A stretch of 35,522 nucleotides of DNA from an uncultured Hyphomicrobiaceae bacterium. Its GTDB lineage: Bacteria > Pseudomonadota > Alphaproteobacteria > Rhizobiales > Hyphomicrobiaceae. A model generated the notes under the pieces. The model was given only the letters and a program-made list of their open reading frames with translations, was not told the DNA's origin and ran no database searches. The position numbers were made by a program, and so were the translations under genes. How positions within the stretch are numbered: the stretch's first letter is position 1; each line of letters starts with the position of its first letter. Of this stretch, positions 16,626 through 24,712 are shown piece by piece. The stretch is from positions 1 to 35,522 of the forward strand of contig CALMPK010000217.1 of the NCBI GenBank assembly GCA_937873575.1. The letters run 5' to 3'.

Positions 16626-16654
16626 AAAACAGGCCGGACTTCAGAGTCCGGCCT
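16626..16654 (-). terminator. Terminator-like hairpin spanning the mgsC stop codon
   Basis: AGGCCGGACT (16654-16645 on the - strand) pairs perfectly with AGTCCGGCCT (16640-16631) around a 4-base loop that contains part of the TGA stop; GTTTTCG follows. The hairpin is built from the last codons of mgsC and lies before gmaS, so it may attenuate gmaS transcription or be melted by ribosomes finishing mgsC. Confidence 0.7.
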
Positions 16655-17972
16655 GCATGCCTGGAATCCAATTGGTCCCGGCCAACGGCACACGCGCCAT
16701 CGCCGCGGCCTCGAGGGTCAACGCGCAAAGATCCTCGGGCTCGAGATTGTGGATGTTGTTGTGCCCCGCGGCTCTCGCCACCGTCTGGATCTCGAGCGTC
16801 ATGACCTTGAGGTAGTTGGCAAGCCGCCGCCCGGCGAGCACCGGATCGAGTCGCGCGGCGAGCTCAGGGTCCTGCGTCGAGATACCGGCCGGGTCGCGCC
16901 CCTCGTGCCAGTCGTCGTAACAGCCCGTCGTCGTGCCGAGCTTGTTGTATTCAGCTTCGAAACGCGGATCGTTGTCGCCGAGCGCGACAAGCGCCGCGAT
17001 TCCGATCGAGACCGCATCCGCACCGAGGGCCAGCGCCTTCGCCGCGTCAGCACCCGTGCGAATGCCGCCCGAAACGATCAGTTGCACCTTGCGATGCATA
17101 CCGAGATCCTGCAGCGCCTGCACCGCGGGGCGAATGCACGCGAGCGTCGGAATGCCGACGTGCTCGATGAACACTTCCTGCGTCGCCGCCGTGCCACCTT
17201 GCATGCCGTCGATGACGACGACGTCGGCGCCGGCCTTCACCGCGAGCGTGACATCGTAGTAGGGCCGCGTGGCTCCGATCTTCACGTAGATCGGCTTTTG
17301 CCAATCCGTGATCTCGCGCAATTCGAGGATCTTGATTTCGAGGTCGTCGGGCCCGGTCCAATCGGGATGCCGGCAAGCCGAGCGCTGATCGATGCCCTTC
17401 GGCAGATTGCGCATCTCGGCAACGCGATCGGAAATCTTCTGACCGAGCAGCATGCCACCACCGCCCGGTTTGGCGCCCTGGCCGATCACCACCTCGATGG
17501 CGTCGGCCTTGCGCAGGTCGTCGGGGTTCATGCCGTAGCGCGAGGGCAGATATTGGTAGACGAGCGTCTTCGACTGGCCGCGCTCCTCGGGCGTCATGCC
17601 GCCGTCGCCCGTGGTCGTCGATGTGCCCGCGAGCGATGCACCGCGCCCGAGCGCTTCTTTCGCCTGCGCCGATAGCGCGCCGAAGCTCATGCCGGCGATG
17701 GTGATCGGAATCTTCAGCTCGATCGGCTTCTTCGCGAAGCGCGTGCCGAGCGTCACGCTGGTCGAGCACTTCTCGCGATACCCCTCGAGCGGATATCGCG
17801 ACACAGAGGCACCGAGGAACAGCAGATCATCGAAGTGCGGCACGCGACGTTTCGCGCCGCCGCCTCGAATGTCGTAGATGCCGGTGGCCGCGGCGCGCCG
17901 GATTTCTGACATCGTGTAGTCGTCGAAGGCCCACGACTTGCGCGGCGTGGTCGGCGGGTTGTGGTACGTCAT
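16641..17972 (-). CDS. mgsC: N-methylglutamate synthase subunit C (FMN glutamate-synthase domain)
   Basis: A 443-residue protein equal to the FMN-binding central domain of glutamate synthase, encoded on its own. Key segments are IAGMSFGALSAQAKEALG (about 92-109), GDGGMTPEE, GQGAKPGGGGMLLG (164-177), VIDGMQGGTAAT (253-264) and the FMN-phosphate site VSGGIRTGADAAKALALGAD (300-319). The three-iron cluster cysteines of full-length GltB are not apparent. In the N-methylglutamate pathway this subunit performs the transfer that makes N-methylglutamate from gamma-glutamylmethylamide. Its start overlaps the mgsB stop by one base (TGATG), indicating coupled translation. The homologous rhizobial gene is called glxD. 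Confidence 0.88.
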   Translation of the reverse strand: MTYHNPPTTPRKSWAFDDYTMSEIRRAAATGIYDIRGGGAKRRVPHFDDLLFLGASVSRYPLEGYREKCSTSVTLGTRFAKKPIELKIPITIAGMSFGALSAQAKEALGRGASLAGTSTTTGDGGMTPEERGQSKTLVYQYLPSRYGMNPDDLRKADAIEVVIGQGAKPGGGGMLLGQKISDRVAEMRNLPKGIDQRSACRHPDWTGPDDLEIKILELREITDWQKPIYVKIGATRPYYDVTLAVKAGADVVVIDGMQGGTAATQEVFIEHVGIPTLACIRPAVQALQDLGMHRKVQLIVSGGIRTGADAAKALALGADAVSIGIAALVALGDNDPRFEAEYNKLGTTTGCYDDWHEGRDPAGISTQDPELAARLDPVLAGRRLANYLKVMTLEIQTVARAAGHNNIHNLEPEDLCALTLEAAAMARVPLAGTNWIPGMQAGL

Positions 17973-18676
17973 CAGTAGGCGTCCGCGTTGTCGATGTTGA
18001 AGTTGTAGAGCTTGCGCGCCGAGCCGTAGCGCTTGAACTCGCTGGTCGCGACGCCGCTGACGCCGGCCCTGTCGAGCAGAGCGGCAAGCTGCTCGTGATG
18101 CTCGGGTCGCATTTCCTTTTCGATGCAGTCCGCGCCGAGGCTCTTGACGCCGCCGCGCACGTAGAGCCGCGCCTCGTAGATCGAGTCGCCGAGTGCGTCG
18201 CCGGCATCGCCGAGTACAACCAAGCTGCCCGACTGCGCCATGAACGCCGACATGTGGCCGATGCTGCCCTTGACGACGATATCGATGCCCTTCATCGAGA
18301 TGCCGCAGCGGGAGGATGCATTGCCTTCGACGACCAGAAGCCCGCCGCGGCCTGTCGCACCGGCATATTGGCTGGCGTCACCTTTGATGACGACTTTCCC
18401 CGACATCATGTTCTCGGCGACACCCGGGCCGGCCGAGCCGTAGACCGTGATGGTCGCCTTCTTGTTCATGCCCGCGCAGTAGTATCCGACGCTGCCGCGG
18501 ACATCGATGTCGAGCGGCGCATCGACACCGACGGCGACCGCGTGCGATCCGCGCGGGTTGAGGACCTCCCAGCGCGTATCGTTCGCACCATCGACCTGCC
18601 TGTGCAGCTCGGCGTTGAGCTCCCTCAGCGGGTTCGCCGCGAGATCGTAGGTTCTGAGCTTTACGTGATCGCCCAT
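17972..18676 (-). CDS. mgsB: N-methylglutamate synthase subunit B (GXGXG domain)
   Basis: A 234-residue right-handed beta-helix protein matching the C-terminal GXGXG domain of glutamate synthase as a separate chain. The repeating glycine pattern is evident: ARGSVGYYCAGMNKKATITV (residues differ slightly at the first position), GSAGPGVAENMMSG, GRGGLLVVEGNAS and KGSIGHMSAFMAQSGSLVVLG. In glutamate synthase this domain is structural. It stands between mgsA (6-base gap) and mgsC (1-base overlap), so the three subunits are almost certainly cotranslated and assembled. The rhizobial homologue is glxC. Confidence 0.87.
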   Translation of the reverse strand: MGDHVKLRTYDLAANPLRELNAELHRQVDGANDTRWEVLNPRGSHAVAVGVDAPLDIDVRGSVGYYCAGMNKKATITVYGSAGPGVAENMMSGKVVIKGDASQYAGATGRGGLLVVEGNASSRCGISMKGIDIVVKGSIGHMSAFMAQSGSLVVLGDAGDALGDSIYEARLYVRGGVKSLGADCIEKEMRPEHHEQLAALLDRAGVSGVATSEFKRYGSARKLYNFNIDNADAY

Positions 18677-18682
18677 GCTGCT

Positions 18683-19579
18683 TCAGCGCTCCCAGAAGTA
18701 GACGGTCGCCGGCTCGGGCTCCCAGACGCGCGCCTGCTCGATGCCGGGCAATCCGACGAGGGCACGGTATTCCGAGCCGAACGCAACCCACGAGTCCGTC
18801 TCAGCCATTACGGCGGGCTTGCACGCAATCGGATCGCGAATGACGCCGAAACCGCTCTTGGTTCCGACGACGAAGTTGAAGAATCCGTCGAGGTCGTCGA
18901 GGCTCTTCTCCAGCGCCTCGCCGAGGTTCATCCCTTGCTGCATCTTGCTCGTGAGATAGGCCGCCGCGACTTCGCTGTCGTTGTCCGTCTCGAACGTCAT
19001 GCCGTTACGCTTCAGCTCGCGCCGCAAGCTGTTGTGGTTCGATAGAGAACCGTTGTGTACGAGGCACTGATCGGGGCCGGTTGAAAACGGGTGCGCGCCG
19101 AGCGTCGTCACCGCCGATTCCGTCGCCATGCGCGTGTGGCCGATAGCGTGCGTTCCACGCATCGCGCCGAGGCCGAACCGCGCCGCAACGCCCGTCGGGT
19201 AGCCGACCTCTTTGTAGATCTCGATCGATTGACCGACGCTCATCACGCGGATGCCGGGATGGTTTGCGCGCAACTCGGCGCGCACCGCCTCGACCTTGTC
19301 CGAAGGAACCGTGAGAACCGCGTGCGTCGATGTTACGCGAAGTTCGGGTTCGCTCGCGGTGATGCGCCGCACGACATCAGGAAGGACGGCGAAGTCCTGC
19401 TCAGGTGAAGCCGATTGCAGCGTGATCTTGGCGTTGCCTGCGGACGGAGCGCCATAGACGGCGAAGCCCGCCGAGTCCGGCCCGCGCTCGCACATCGTCG
19501 AGAGCATCGTCGCGACCATGCCGCCGAGCTTCAGCTCGAGCGCTGCGTCCTTGAGAAACAATCCGACGATCCCACACAT
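18683..19579 (-). CDS. mgsA: N-methylglutamate synthase subunit A (class II glutamine amidotransferase domain)
   Basis: A 298-residue N-terminal-nucleophile amidotransferase. The start is fixed at ATG 19579 because the protein must begin Met-Cys (MCGIVGLFLKD): removal of Met exposes catalytic Cys2. Upstream in-frame codons to 19633 are therefore not translated. Other motifs are CERGPDSAGFAVYG, GHTRMATES, HNGSLSNH and ETDNDSE, the usual glutamine-site residues. In MgsABC this domain is expected to hydrolyse gamma-glutamylmethylamide and channel methylamine to the FMN subunit. It is the first gene of the operon; the 175-base gap to the divergent GNAT gene holds the promoter. The rhizobial homologue is glxB. 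Confidence 0.88.
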   Translation of the reverse strand: MCGIVGLFLKDAALELKLGGMVATMLSTMCERGPDSAGFAVYGAPSAGNAKITLQSASPEQDFAVLPDVVRRITASEPELRVTSTHAVLTVPSDKVEAVRAELRANHPGIRVMSVGQSIEIYKEVGYPTGVAARFGLGAMRGTHAIGHTRMATESAVTTLGAHPFSTGPDQCLVHNGSLSNHNSLRRELKRNGMTFETDNDSEVAAAYLTSKMQQGMNLGEALEKSLDDLDGFFNFVVGTKSGFGVIRDPIACKPAVMAETDSWVAFGSEYRALVGLPGIEQARVWEPEPATVYFWER

Positions 19580-19754
19580 GCCCGCTTGCGTCCCCAGCTC
19601 CCGTTCGAGTGGCCAAAAGCTAGCAGACAGCAAACACCAACGTCAACTGGTGCGAAAACTTATTTCCTGTCGGGCAATTTTAAAGTCGCAAGGCGAAGGC
19701 TATAGTCGGGGCGCGAGACGCCGCCAGGGCGCGCTCAATCGGGGGAGCGGGAAG
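19580..19754. promoter_or_regulatory. Divergent promoter region mgsA / GNAT gene
   Basis: A 175-base AT-richer gap between divergent genes. A dyad CACCA-N8-TGGTG at 19635-19652 could bind the XRE-cupin or another regulator. On the - strand TTGACG, followed 18 bases later by TAGCTT, is a modest -35/-10 candidate for mgsA that overlaps the dyad. On the + strand TATAGT near 19701 is a possible -10 for the GNAT gene. All of these are weak matches. Confidence 0.4.
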
Positions 19755-20222
19755 ATGCACCGGATCGGCCATGGATCAGGAAAGGTAACGGTCCGTGCGC
19801 TTGCTGCAGGCGACGAGGCGCGCTGGCGCGAGCTGTGGACTGCCTACAATCACTTCTACGACTCGGACGTGCCGGAGTTCGTGACCGCGCGCACGCTGAA
19901 GCGGCTGCTCGCCCCCGGCTCCGCGCTCGTAGGCCGCGTCGCACTGCTCGACGGCGACGTGGTCGGCTTCACCGCTTCAGTCATTCACGAGGCCACTTGG
20001 GACATCCGGCCCGTGTGCTACCTCGAGGACCTGTTCGTGTCGGAAGATGCTCGTGGCTCGGGCGTGGGGCGCGCCCTCATCGACGACCTGCTCGAACTCG
20101 CCCGCCAAAGCAATTGGGGCAGGCTCTACTGGCATACGCGCGCGGACAACCGGACAGCGCGGCGGCTCTACGACCACTACGTCCCGGCCGACGACTTCGT
20201 GCGGTATCGCTTGATCCTCTAG
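19755..20222 (+). CDS. GNAT-family N-acetyltransferase
   Basis: A 155-residue acetyltransferase. The acetyl-CoA-binding core is clear: CYLEDLFVSEDARGSGVGRALI, with the R-G-x-G-x-G/A pyrophosphate loop, preceded by GFTASVIHE and followed by GRLYWHTRADNRTARRLYDHY, which is motif B. The start at 19755 follows the G/A-rich site GGGGGAGCGGGAAG. It diverges from mgsA across 175 bases. The substrate is unknown; close relatives are usually annotated only as GNAT. A link with the amine genes is possible but rests only on the shared promoter region. Confidence 0.88.
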   Translation: MHRIGHGSGKVTVRALAAGDEARWRELWTAYNHFYDSDVPEFVTARTLKRLLAPGSALVGRVALLDGDVVGFTASVIHEATWDIRPVCYLEDLFVSEDARGSGVGRALIDDLLELARQSNWGRLYWHTRADNRTARRLYDHYVPADDFVRYRLIL

Positions 20223-20394
20223 GCTCGCCACGCCGCGACCACCGCCCGGCGCAACGTTTCGCATGCTTGGCACAGGCGAACCCGCCACTGGATAAAGGGC
20301 ACGGCAGGCCTTAAACCCGAAACCCAGGATTACGGCGCCAGGGCGCCTCCGCCGGCCACACTGGTGATCCGGCACTCTCGTGGGGTGAACAGGC

Positions 20395-21156
20395 ATGACA
20401 TACGTCCTCGCCACCGTTGCCGGCATCATCGGCGCAGCACTCGGATGGGTCGCGGCCGCTGCACTCGCGATCGGCCTCGGAGGCATATTCGGAGAATCCG
20501 ACTTCGAAGGCGCGCTCGGCATGCAAGCCGTGTTCGGCATCGGCCCGATCGGTGGCGTGATCGGCCTTGTCGCCGGCATCTGGCTGGCGCTACGCAAGGG
20601 CGGCCACACCCGCGCGGGCACGATCGCTTGGCGATTTCCGATCGTCGTCGCGGCGATCGCCTGCATTGCCGCTGGCGCGTTCTGGTATGCCTACGAGACA
20701 CGCCCGCTGCTTGCCTCGTCGGGAAATGCGGCACCGCGGCTCGAGTTCGAAATTCGACTGCCGCCCGGCGTCGAATTCGCCGCACCGGCCGAAGCGATAC
20801 GGATCGAGCTCAGCACCGAGCAGAACCACATGCCCGGGCGCATTCGCGACAAGGCCGCATGGAAGGACGGCGACCGGACGGTGGCTACCGGATCGGTCGA
20901 ACTCGCGTACCGCTCGGGCTGGCGGTTGCTCGAACTGAAAACAGAACCAGGACAGCCGGCGCGGATCTTCGACCTCAAGCTTCCAGCAAGGCCGCGCCAC
21001 ATGAAGGATTTCGGTCCGTGGCGGCGGGTCGATCTCTTGGCGCAAGGCGATCAGCAACCGCAGCCGGCAGGGCCTGCGGAAGCCTATGAGCTGCGTTCGC
21101 GCGTCGTCTACCCGGAAACGGAATACGCCGAGGAAAGCCGGCAGAAAAAGCGTTGA
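20395..21156 (+). CDS. Uncharacterised membrane protein
   Basis: A 253-residue protein of no family I recognise. The N-terminal third has three membrane segments, at about residues 3-28 (YVLATVAGIIGAALGWVAAA), 42-66 (AVFGIGPIGGVIGLVAGIWL) and 80-99 (WRFPIVVAAIACIAAGAFWY). The soluble C-terminal part (about 110-253) begins APRLEFEIRLPPGVEF, has beta-rich character with alternating hydrophobic residues, and ends in a charged tail (YAEESRQKKR). The glycine-rich helices fit GxxxG packing. It lies between the GNAT and the PLP decarboxylase genes on the same strand with gaps of about 130-170 bases, so co-transcription is possible but not evident. Confidence 0.75.
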   Translation: MTYVLATVAGIIGAALGWVAAAALAIGLGGIFGESDFEGALGMQAVFGIGPIGGVIGLVAGIWLALRKGGHTRAGTIAWRFPIVVAAIACIAAGAFWYAYETRPLLASSGNAAPRLEFEIRLPPGVEFAAPAEAIRIELSTEQNHMPGRIRDKAAWKDGDRTVATGSVELAYRSGWRLLELKTEPGQPARIFDLKLPARPRHMKDFGPWRRVDLLAQGDQQPQPAGPAEAYELRSRVVYPETEYAEESRQKKR

Positions 21157-21285
21157 GCGCCGCGCGAGCTTCTTTCGACGCGCATCGGCGCACTTGCCGC
21201 ATCTCGGGCGATGGCGATATCCCTCCGCGAGTGAGCGCAACCCTGTGGCGCACCGTGACATGTGCCGCAGCACAAGGAATCGACG

Positions 21286-22722
21286 ATGACGTTCAAGGAG
21301 GACGGCGCAATTGCCATCGAGGCGCTCGAGGCGTTTGCGGCGCGCGCGCTTGCCGGCGAAGGCCCCGTGATAAACCAGCCGCGGATCACCGAGCTGGCCC
21401 ACCGGCTCGAACTCGACCGCCTCATCGCCGAAGGTGGCCTCGCCGGGGAAAGGCTACGCCAGTTCCTCGATACGTATCTCGCCGCCTCGACGCGCCTTTA
21501 TCATCCCGCGTACATGGCCCATCAAGTCGCCGTGCCGGTTGCGACAAGCGCGATTGCCGCACTCGTCGACGGCTTTACCAACAATGCCATGGCGATCTAC
21601 GAGATGGGACCCGCGGCGGCGACGGTGGAGCGAACTGTCGTCGATTGGATGCTGCGTAAGGTCGGGTGGAGTCCGGAGCCCGCCGAAGATGCGACGGATC
21701 GTTCGCAAGTGAGCGGAGGTGGCGTGCTCACACATGGCGGGTCACTCGCCAATTTGACCGCGCTTCTGGCCGCGCGAGCACGCATAGCACCCGATGCCTG
21801 GGAAAACGGCTCGCCCGAGGGGCTCGTGATCGTCGCGACTGCGGGATCGCATTATTCCGTTGCGCGCGCCGCCGGCATCATGGGTCTCGGGCAGAAGGCG
21901 GTGCGACACGCGCCGACCGACGCACTCGGGCGGATGGACCCTGCACAATTGCCCGCGTTTCTAGCTTCACTTCGCGGTGAGGGCGTGACGCCGCTCGCCG
22001 TCGTTGCCAATGCCTGCGCCACCGCGCTCGGCCTCTACGATCCCCTGCGCGAGATCGCGCACGTGTGCCGCGCCGAAGGCGTGTGGCTGCACATCGACGG
22101 AGCTCACGGCGCCTCGGCTCTCGTCTCACCGCGCCTTCGCCACCTGCTCGACGGCGTGGAGCTGGCCGACTCCCTCATCTGGGACGCGCACAAGATGCTG
22201 CGAACCTCGATCCTCTGCGCGGCCGTTCTGGTGCGTGACCGTCGCGATCTCGATCATGCGTTCCGCGAGGAAGCGAGCTACCTCTTCCACGACAAGGATC
22301 AACCGGGCTTCGACTTCATCCATCGCACCGTCGAGTGCACGAAAGCAGCCCTCGGCCTCAAGGTGTTCTGCGCTCTCGCATCTGGCGGGGAGGGTGCAAT
22401 CGGGGCCGGCATCGAACAGCAGACGGACCTCGCCCACGAAGCAGCGGCCTTGCTCCGCGCGGAGCCGGGGATCGAGGTGGCGGTGGAGCCTCAATCGAAC
22501 ATTGTTTGCTTCCGCCTCGAAGGACCGGACGATCTGCAGATCGAGCTGCGGCGGCGGCTCATCGAGGCCGGCGACTTCTACATTTCGACCACCGAAGCCA
22601 TGGGGCGTCGCTGGCTGCGGCTCGCCTTGATGAACCCCGCGAGCGGCCTTGCCGATGTCGAGCGCCTCGTCGGGAGCCTGAGGGAGCACCTTGCGGCCGC
22701 ACTCGGCGGCGATTGCGCGTGA
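21286..22722 (+). CDS. Group II PLP-dependent amino acid decarboxylase
   Basis: A 478-residue pyridoxal-phosphate enzyme of the group II decarboxylase family (glutamate, diaminobutyrate, aromatic amino acid or cysteine-sulfinate decarboxylases). Family elements are all present: THGGSLANLTALLAAR (149-164) for phosphate binding, GSHYSVARAAG (188-198) with the ring-stacking histidine, HIDGAHGASAL (269-279) with Asp271 and His274, and the Schiff-base Lys303 in DSLIWDAHKMLRTS. The start at 21286 has AAGGAA upstream; 8 more in-frame residues to 21262 lack a site. The substrate cannot be read from sequence. NACATALGLYDP resembles the diaminobutyrate/aromatic branch in layout only. Confidence 0.88.
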   Translation: MTFKEDGAIAIEALEAFAARALAGEGPVINQPRITELAHRLELDRLIAEGGLAGERLRQFLDTYLAASTRLYHPAYMAHQVAVPVATSAIAALVDGFTNNAMAIYEMGPAAATVERTVVDWMLRKVGWSPEPAEDATDRSQVSGGGVLTHGGSLANLTALLAARARIAPDAWENGSPEGLVIVATAGSHYSVARAAGIMGLGQKAVRHAPTDALGRMDPAQLPAFLASLRGEGVTPLAVVANACATALGLYDPLREIAHVCRAEGVWLHIDGAHGASALVSPRLRHLLDGVELADSLIWDAHKMLRTSILCAAVLVRDRRDLDHAFREEASYLFHDKDQPGFDFIHRTVECTKAALGLKVFCALASGGEGAIGAGIEQQTDLAHEAAALLRAEPGIEVAVEPQSNIVCFRLEGPDDLQIELRRRLIEAGDFYISTTEAMGRRWLRLALMNPASGLADVERLVGSLREHLAAALGGDCA

Positions 22723-23128
22723 TCCCCGGCACCAAGTTGTATCACCACGCGGCGTGCGGAGCATCTACCCCGGCCAAATCCGTGTTCCGCCAAAGTTAAT
22801 GGTCCGGCCACGCCGATCACCAATGCGCGAAATCTGCTGACGGGGACCTTGCCGGGCGGTAGGCTGCGATCAATTGAGACGGAAGCAGTTCGCGTTTTCG
22901 GAATATGGCCGGCAGCACCCCTGATCATTGTTCGGATTGCTATTCACGATTTTGATGGATCGCGGGCGCGATTTCATCGATATCGATAGCGCTCTGGGGG
23001 CGTCGGACAGAAAGCGTGAATCGCAACTAGCGTTCAATGTCTTGGAGTGCTGTTCGTGGTTCGACAGGCTCGTCCCGTCGGCCGCGCGATCGCTGTAAAG
23101 CTCGCTTCGTCCATTCCGAGGTCGTTCC
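22723..23128. other. Intergenic region with a diverged repeat copy
   Basis: About 400 bases without a supported gene. Its one notable element is a 58-base sequence (22943-23000) with a diverged relative at the right edge of the window. The promoter of the patatin-like gene should lie toward the 3' end, but no clear hexamers were identified. Confidence 0.55.
22943..23000. repeat. Diverged interspersed repeat, copy A
   Basis: Aligned without gaps to 35335-35392, 46 of 58 positions agree by hand count. On the - strand both copies translate to a related peptide (SAIDIDEIAPAIHQNRE here, SAIDIEVVANAIRQSRE there). Here the frame is closed on both sides (stop 24 bases upstream of the aligned part and a TAG after NRE), so this copy is a remnant. 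Confidence 0.5.
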
Positions 23129-24331
23129 TTGCGTCGTTTCAAGCTGGCCGCCGTGGCCCTTTTGGCAAGTCTGGCATTTGGATGCGCGTCGCCCCCCGAC
23201 CGCAGCGTCGTGCCACTTGCCTTGCTCGATTCCGCGCAGATCGAAGGCATGGCCGACGTCCGCGGATGGGGCGACCAGCCTCACGCGAACCAGCGGTTCA
23301 AGGGTGAGGAGATCACCGCGCTTCGCGCCAAGTACAAGGCCAAGGCGGCGACAGAGAAAACGTTGCAGGGCCACATCCTCACGCTTTCGGGCGGCGGCGA
23401 GAACGGCGCCTTCGGAGCGGGCATCCTGGTCGGATGGAGCGAGCGCGGCGACCGGCCCGACTTCGACCTTGTCACGGGCGTCAGCGCCGGAGCGTTGATC
23501 GCTCCGTTCGCCTACCTCGGAAAAGACTACGACTCCCAACTGAGCCGGCTCTTCACCGAGTTCGGCAGCGATGACATTTTCGAGGCCAACATCGTCGCTG
23601 GCCTGCTCGGCGGAACGGCGATCGCGAGCAACGCGCCTCTCAAACGATTGATCGACCAGTTCGTCGACCACGAGATGATGCGCCGGCTGGCCGAGGAGCG
23701 TCGGCACGGGCGCGTGCTGCTCGTCGGCACCACAAACCTCGACGCCGAGCGCCCGGTGTTCTGGGATATCGGCAAGATCGCCGAGAAGGGCGACGAGCAA
23801 TCTCTCAAACTGATCCGCTCAGTCCTGCTCGCCTCTGCAGCCATTCCAGGCGTGTTTCCTCCGGTGCGCATTCCCGTCGTCGCCGCCAACGGCCATCACT
23901 ACGAGGAACTGCACGTCGATGGTGGACCGACGCGCCAGGTCTTCCTCTCCCCGTCCGATTTCAGCTTCCGCGAACTCGACAAGGCGATTGGCCGCAAGGT
24001 GACGCGCCATCTCTACATCATCCGCAACGGCAAGCTCGGACCGGAATGGGGCAAGTCGAGCGAGTCGGTGCTCTCGATCGGCCAGCGTTCGCTGTACGCC
24101 ACGACCAAGTATCAGGCCCTCGGCGATCTCGCCCGCATTCATGCGAAGGCGACGGCAGATGGAATGGCCTATCGCCTCGCTGCCATCCCGGACGCGTTCA
24201 ACGTGCCGCTGCCGAAACCCTTCGACCGCGACTACATGCGCAAGCTCTATGCCGAAGGCTATCGGATGGCGCGCGAGGGTTACCCGTGGATGCACGCGCC
24301 GCCGGGCATCTCCGTCGCGACCAACAACTAG
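23129..24331 (+). CDS. Patatin-like phospholipase, lipoprotein
   Basis: A 400-residue lipid acyl hydrolase. The N-terminus is a lipoprotein signal (KLAAVALLASLAFGC; lipid-bearing Cys19), placing it on the periplasmic side of a membrane. The patatin domain shows the oxyanion loop GGGENGAFGAG (about 88-98), the nucleophile Ser119 in GVSAG, and the second catalytic residue Asp264 in DGG, so the Ser-Asp dyad is complete. The start is TTG at 23129 with GAGG at 23118-23121; it fits because the signal peptide begins directly after it. Bacterial patatins act as phospholipases or esterases; the physiological target is unknown. A hairpin with a G12 loop lies about 100 bases downstream. Confidence 0.9.
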   Translation: MRRFKLAAVALLASLAFGCASPPDRSVVPLALLDSAQIEGMADVRGWGDQPHANQRFKGEEITALRAKYKAKAATEKTLQGHILTLSGGGENGAFGAGILVGWSERGDRPDFDLVTGVSAGALIAPFAYLGKDYDSQLSRLFTEFGSDDIFEANIVAGLLGGTAIASNAPLKRLIDQFVDHEMMRRLAEERRHGRVLLVGTTNLDAERPVFWDIGKIAEKGDEQSLKLIRSVLLASAAIPGVFPPVRIPVVAANGHHYEELHVDGGPTRQVFLSPSDFSFRELDKAIGRKVTRHLYIIRNGKLGPEWGKSSESVLSIGQRSLYATTKYQALGDLARIHAKATADGMAYRLAAIPDAFNVPLPKPFDRDYMRKLYAEGYRMAREGYPWMHAPPGISVATNN

Positions 24332-24428
24332 TCGCTGCGCGATCGAGGACTGACGCGGAAACGGCCTCGCCCGTCTCGGCGAGCGCGCCCGTCGCATCGA
24401 GAGACCCACATCGTTGAGAAGGCAAAAT

Positions 24429-24466
24429 GGCCCGCGATCATTGGGGGGGGGGGGAGATCGCGGGCC
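24429..24466 (-). terminator. 11-bp hairpin with 12-G loop
   Basis: GGCCCGCGATC (24429-24439) pairs perfectly with GATCGCGGGCC (24456-24466). The loop is ATT, twelve G, then A. On the - strand the stem is followed by ATTTTG, so it could terminate transcription of the lyase-like gene ending at 24713, and it may act in both directions between the convergent genes. Confidence 0.65.
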
Positions 24467-24487
24467 GAAGCCGTGTCGGTCACGTTC

Positions 24488-24511
24488 GGAGGGGGGAGGA
24501 GGAAGGGACGG
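24488..24511 (+). other. G-rich tract, possible G-quadruplex
   Basis: A run of purines with successive G-blocks (GGA, G6, A, GGA, GGAA, GGG) 22 bases after the poly-G hairpin. It has four or more closely spaced G-runs, the composition needed for a two- or three-tier quadruplex. No function is established. Confidence 0.35.
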
Positions 24512-24712
24512 AGACACGACCTGCTTCAAGCTTAGCGCTGCCACGGGGGCGCGCAATTCATTCCACGAATCCTGATTGCCAAGTCCTGAATACGCGTCTC
24601 GGACATCGCATCGAAGCGTCCGTTCGGTCCAAGCATATGCCCGCCGAACGTAGTACGCGAAACGACACGCCGCAGGAGGGAGGTACACTGAACCAAGAGA
24701 TCAGGGCGCGGT

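Larger units (their letters stand above)
24332..24712. other. Intergenic region with poly-G hairpin and G-rich tract
   Basis: About 380 bases between convergent genes and no supported coding sequence. It contains the G12-loop hairpin (24429-24466) and a purine G-rich tract (24488-24511) that could form a G-quadruplex. The rest is unremarkable. Confidence 0.6.

Noticed and set aside
16641-19579. Reading the three - strand genes as a normal glutamate synthase
   Set aside because: GltB is one large chain with a partner GltD; here the domains are separate chains, no gltD is present, and the iron-cluster cysteines are not apparent in the FMN chain.
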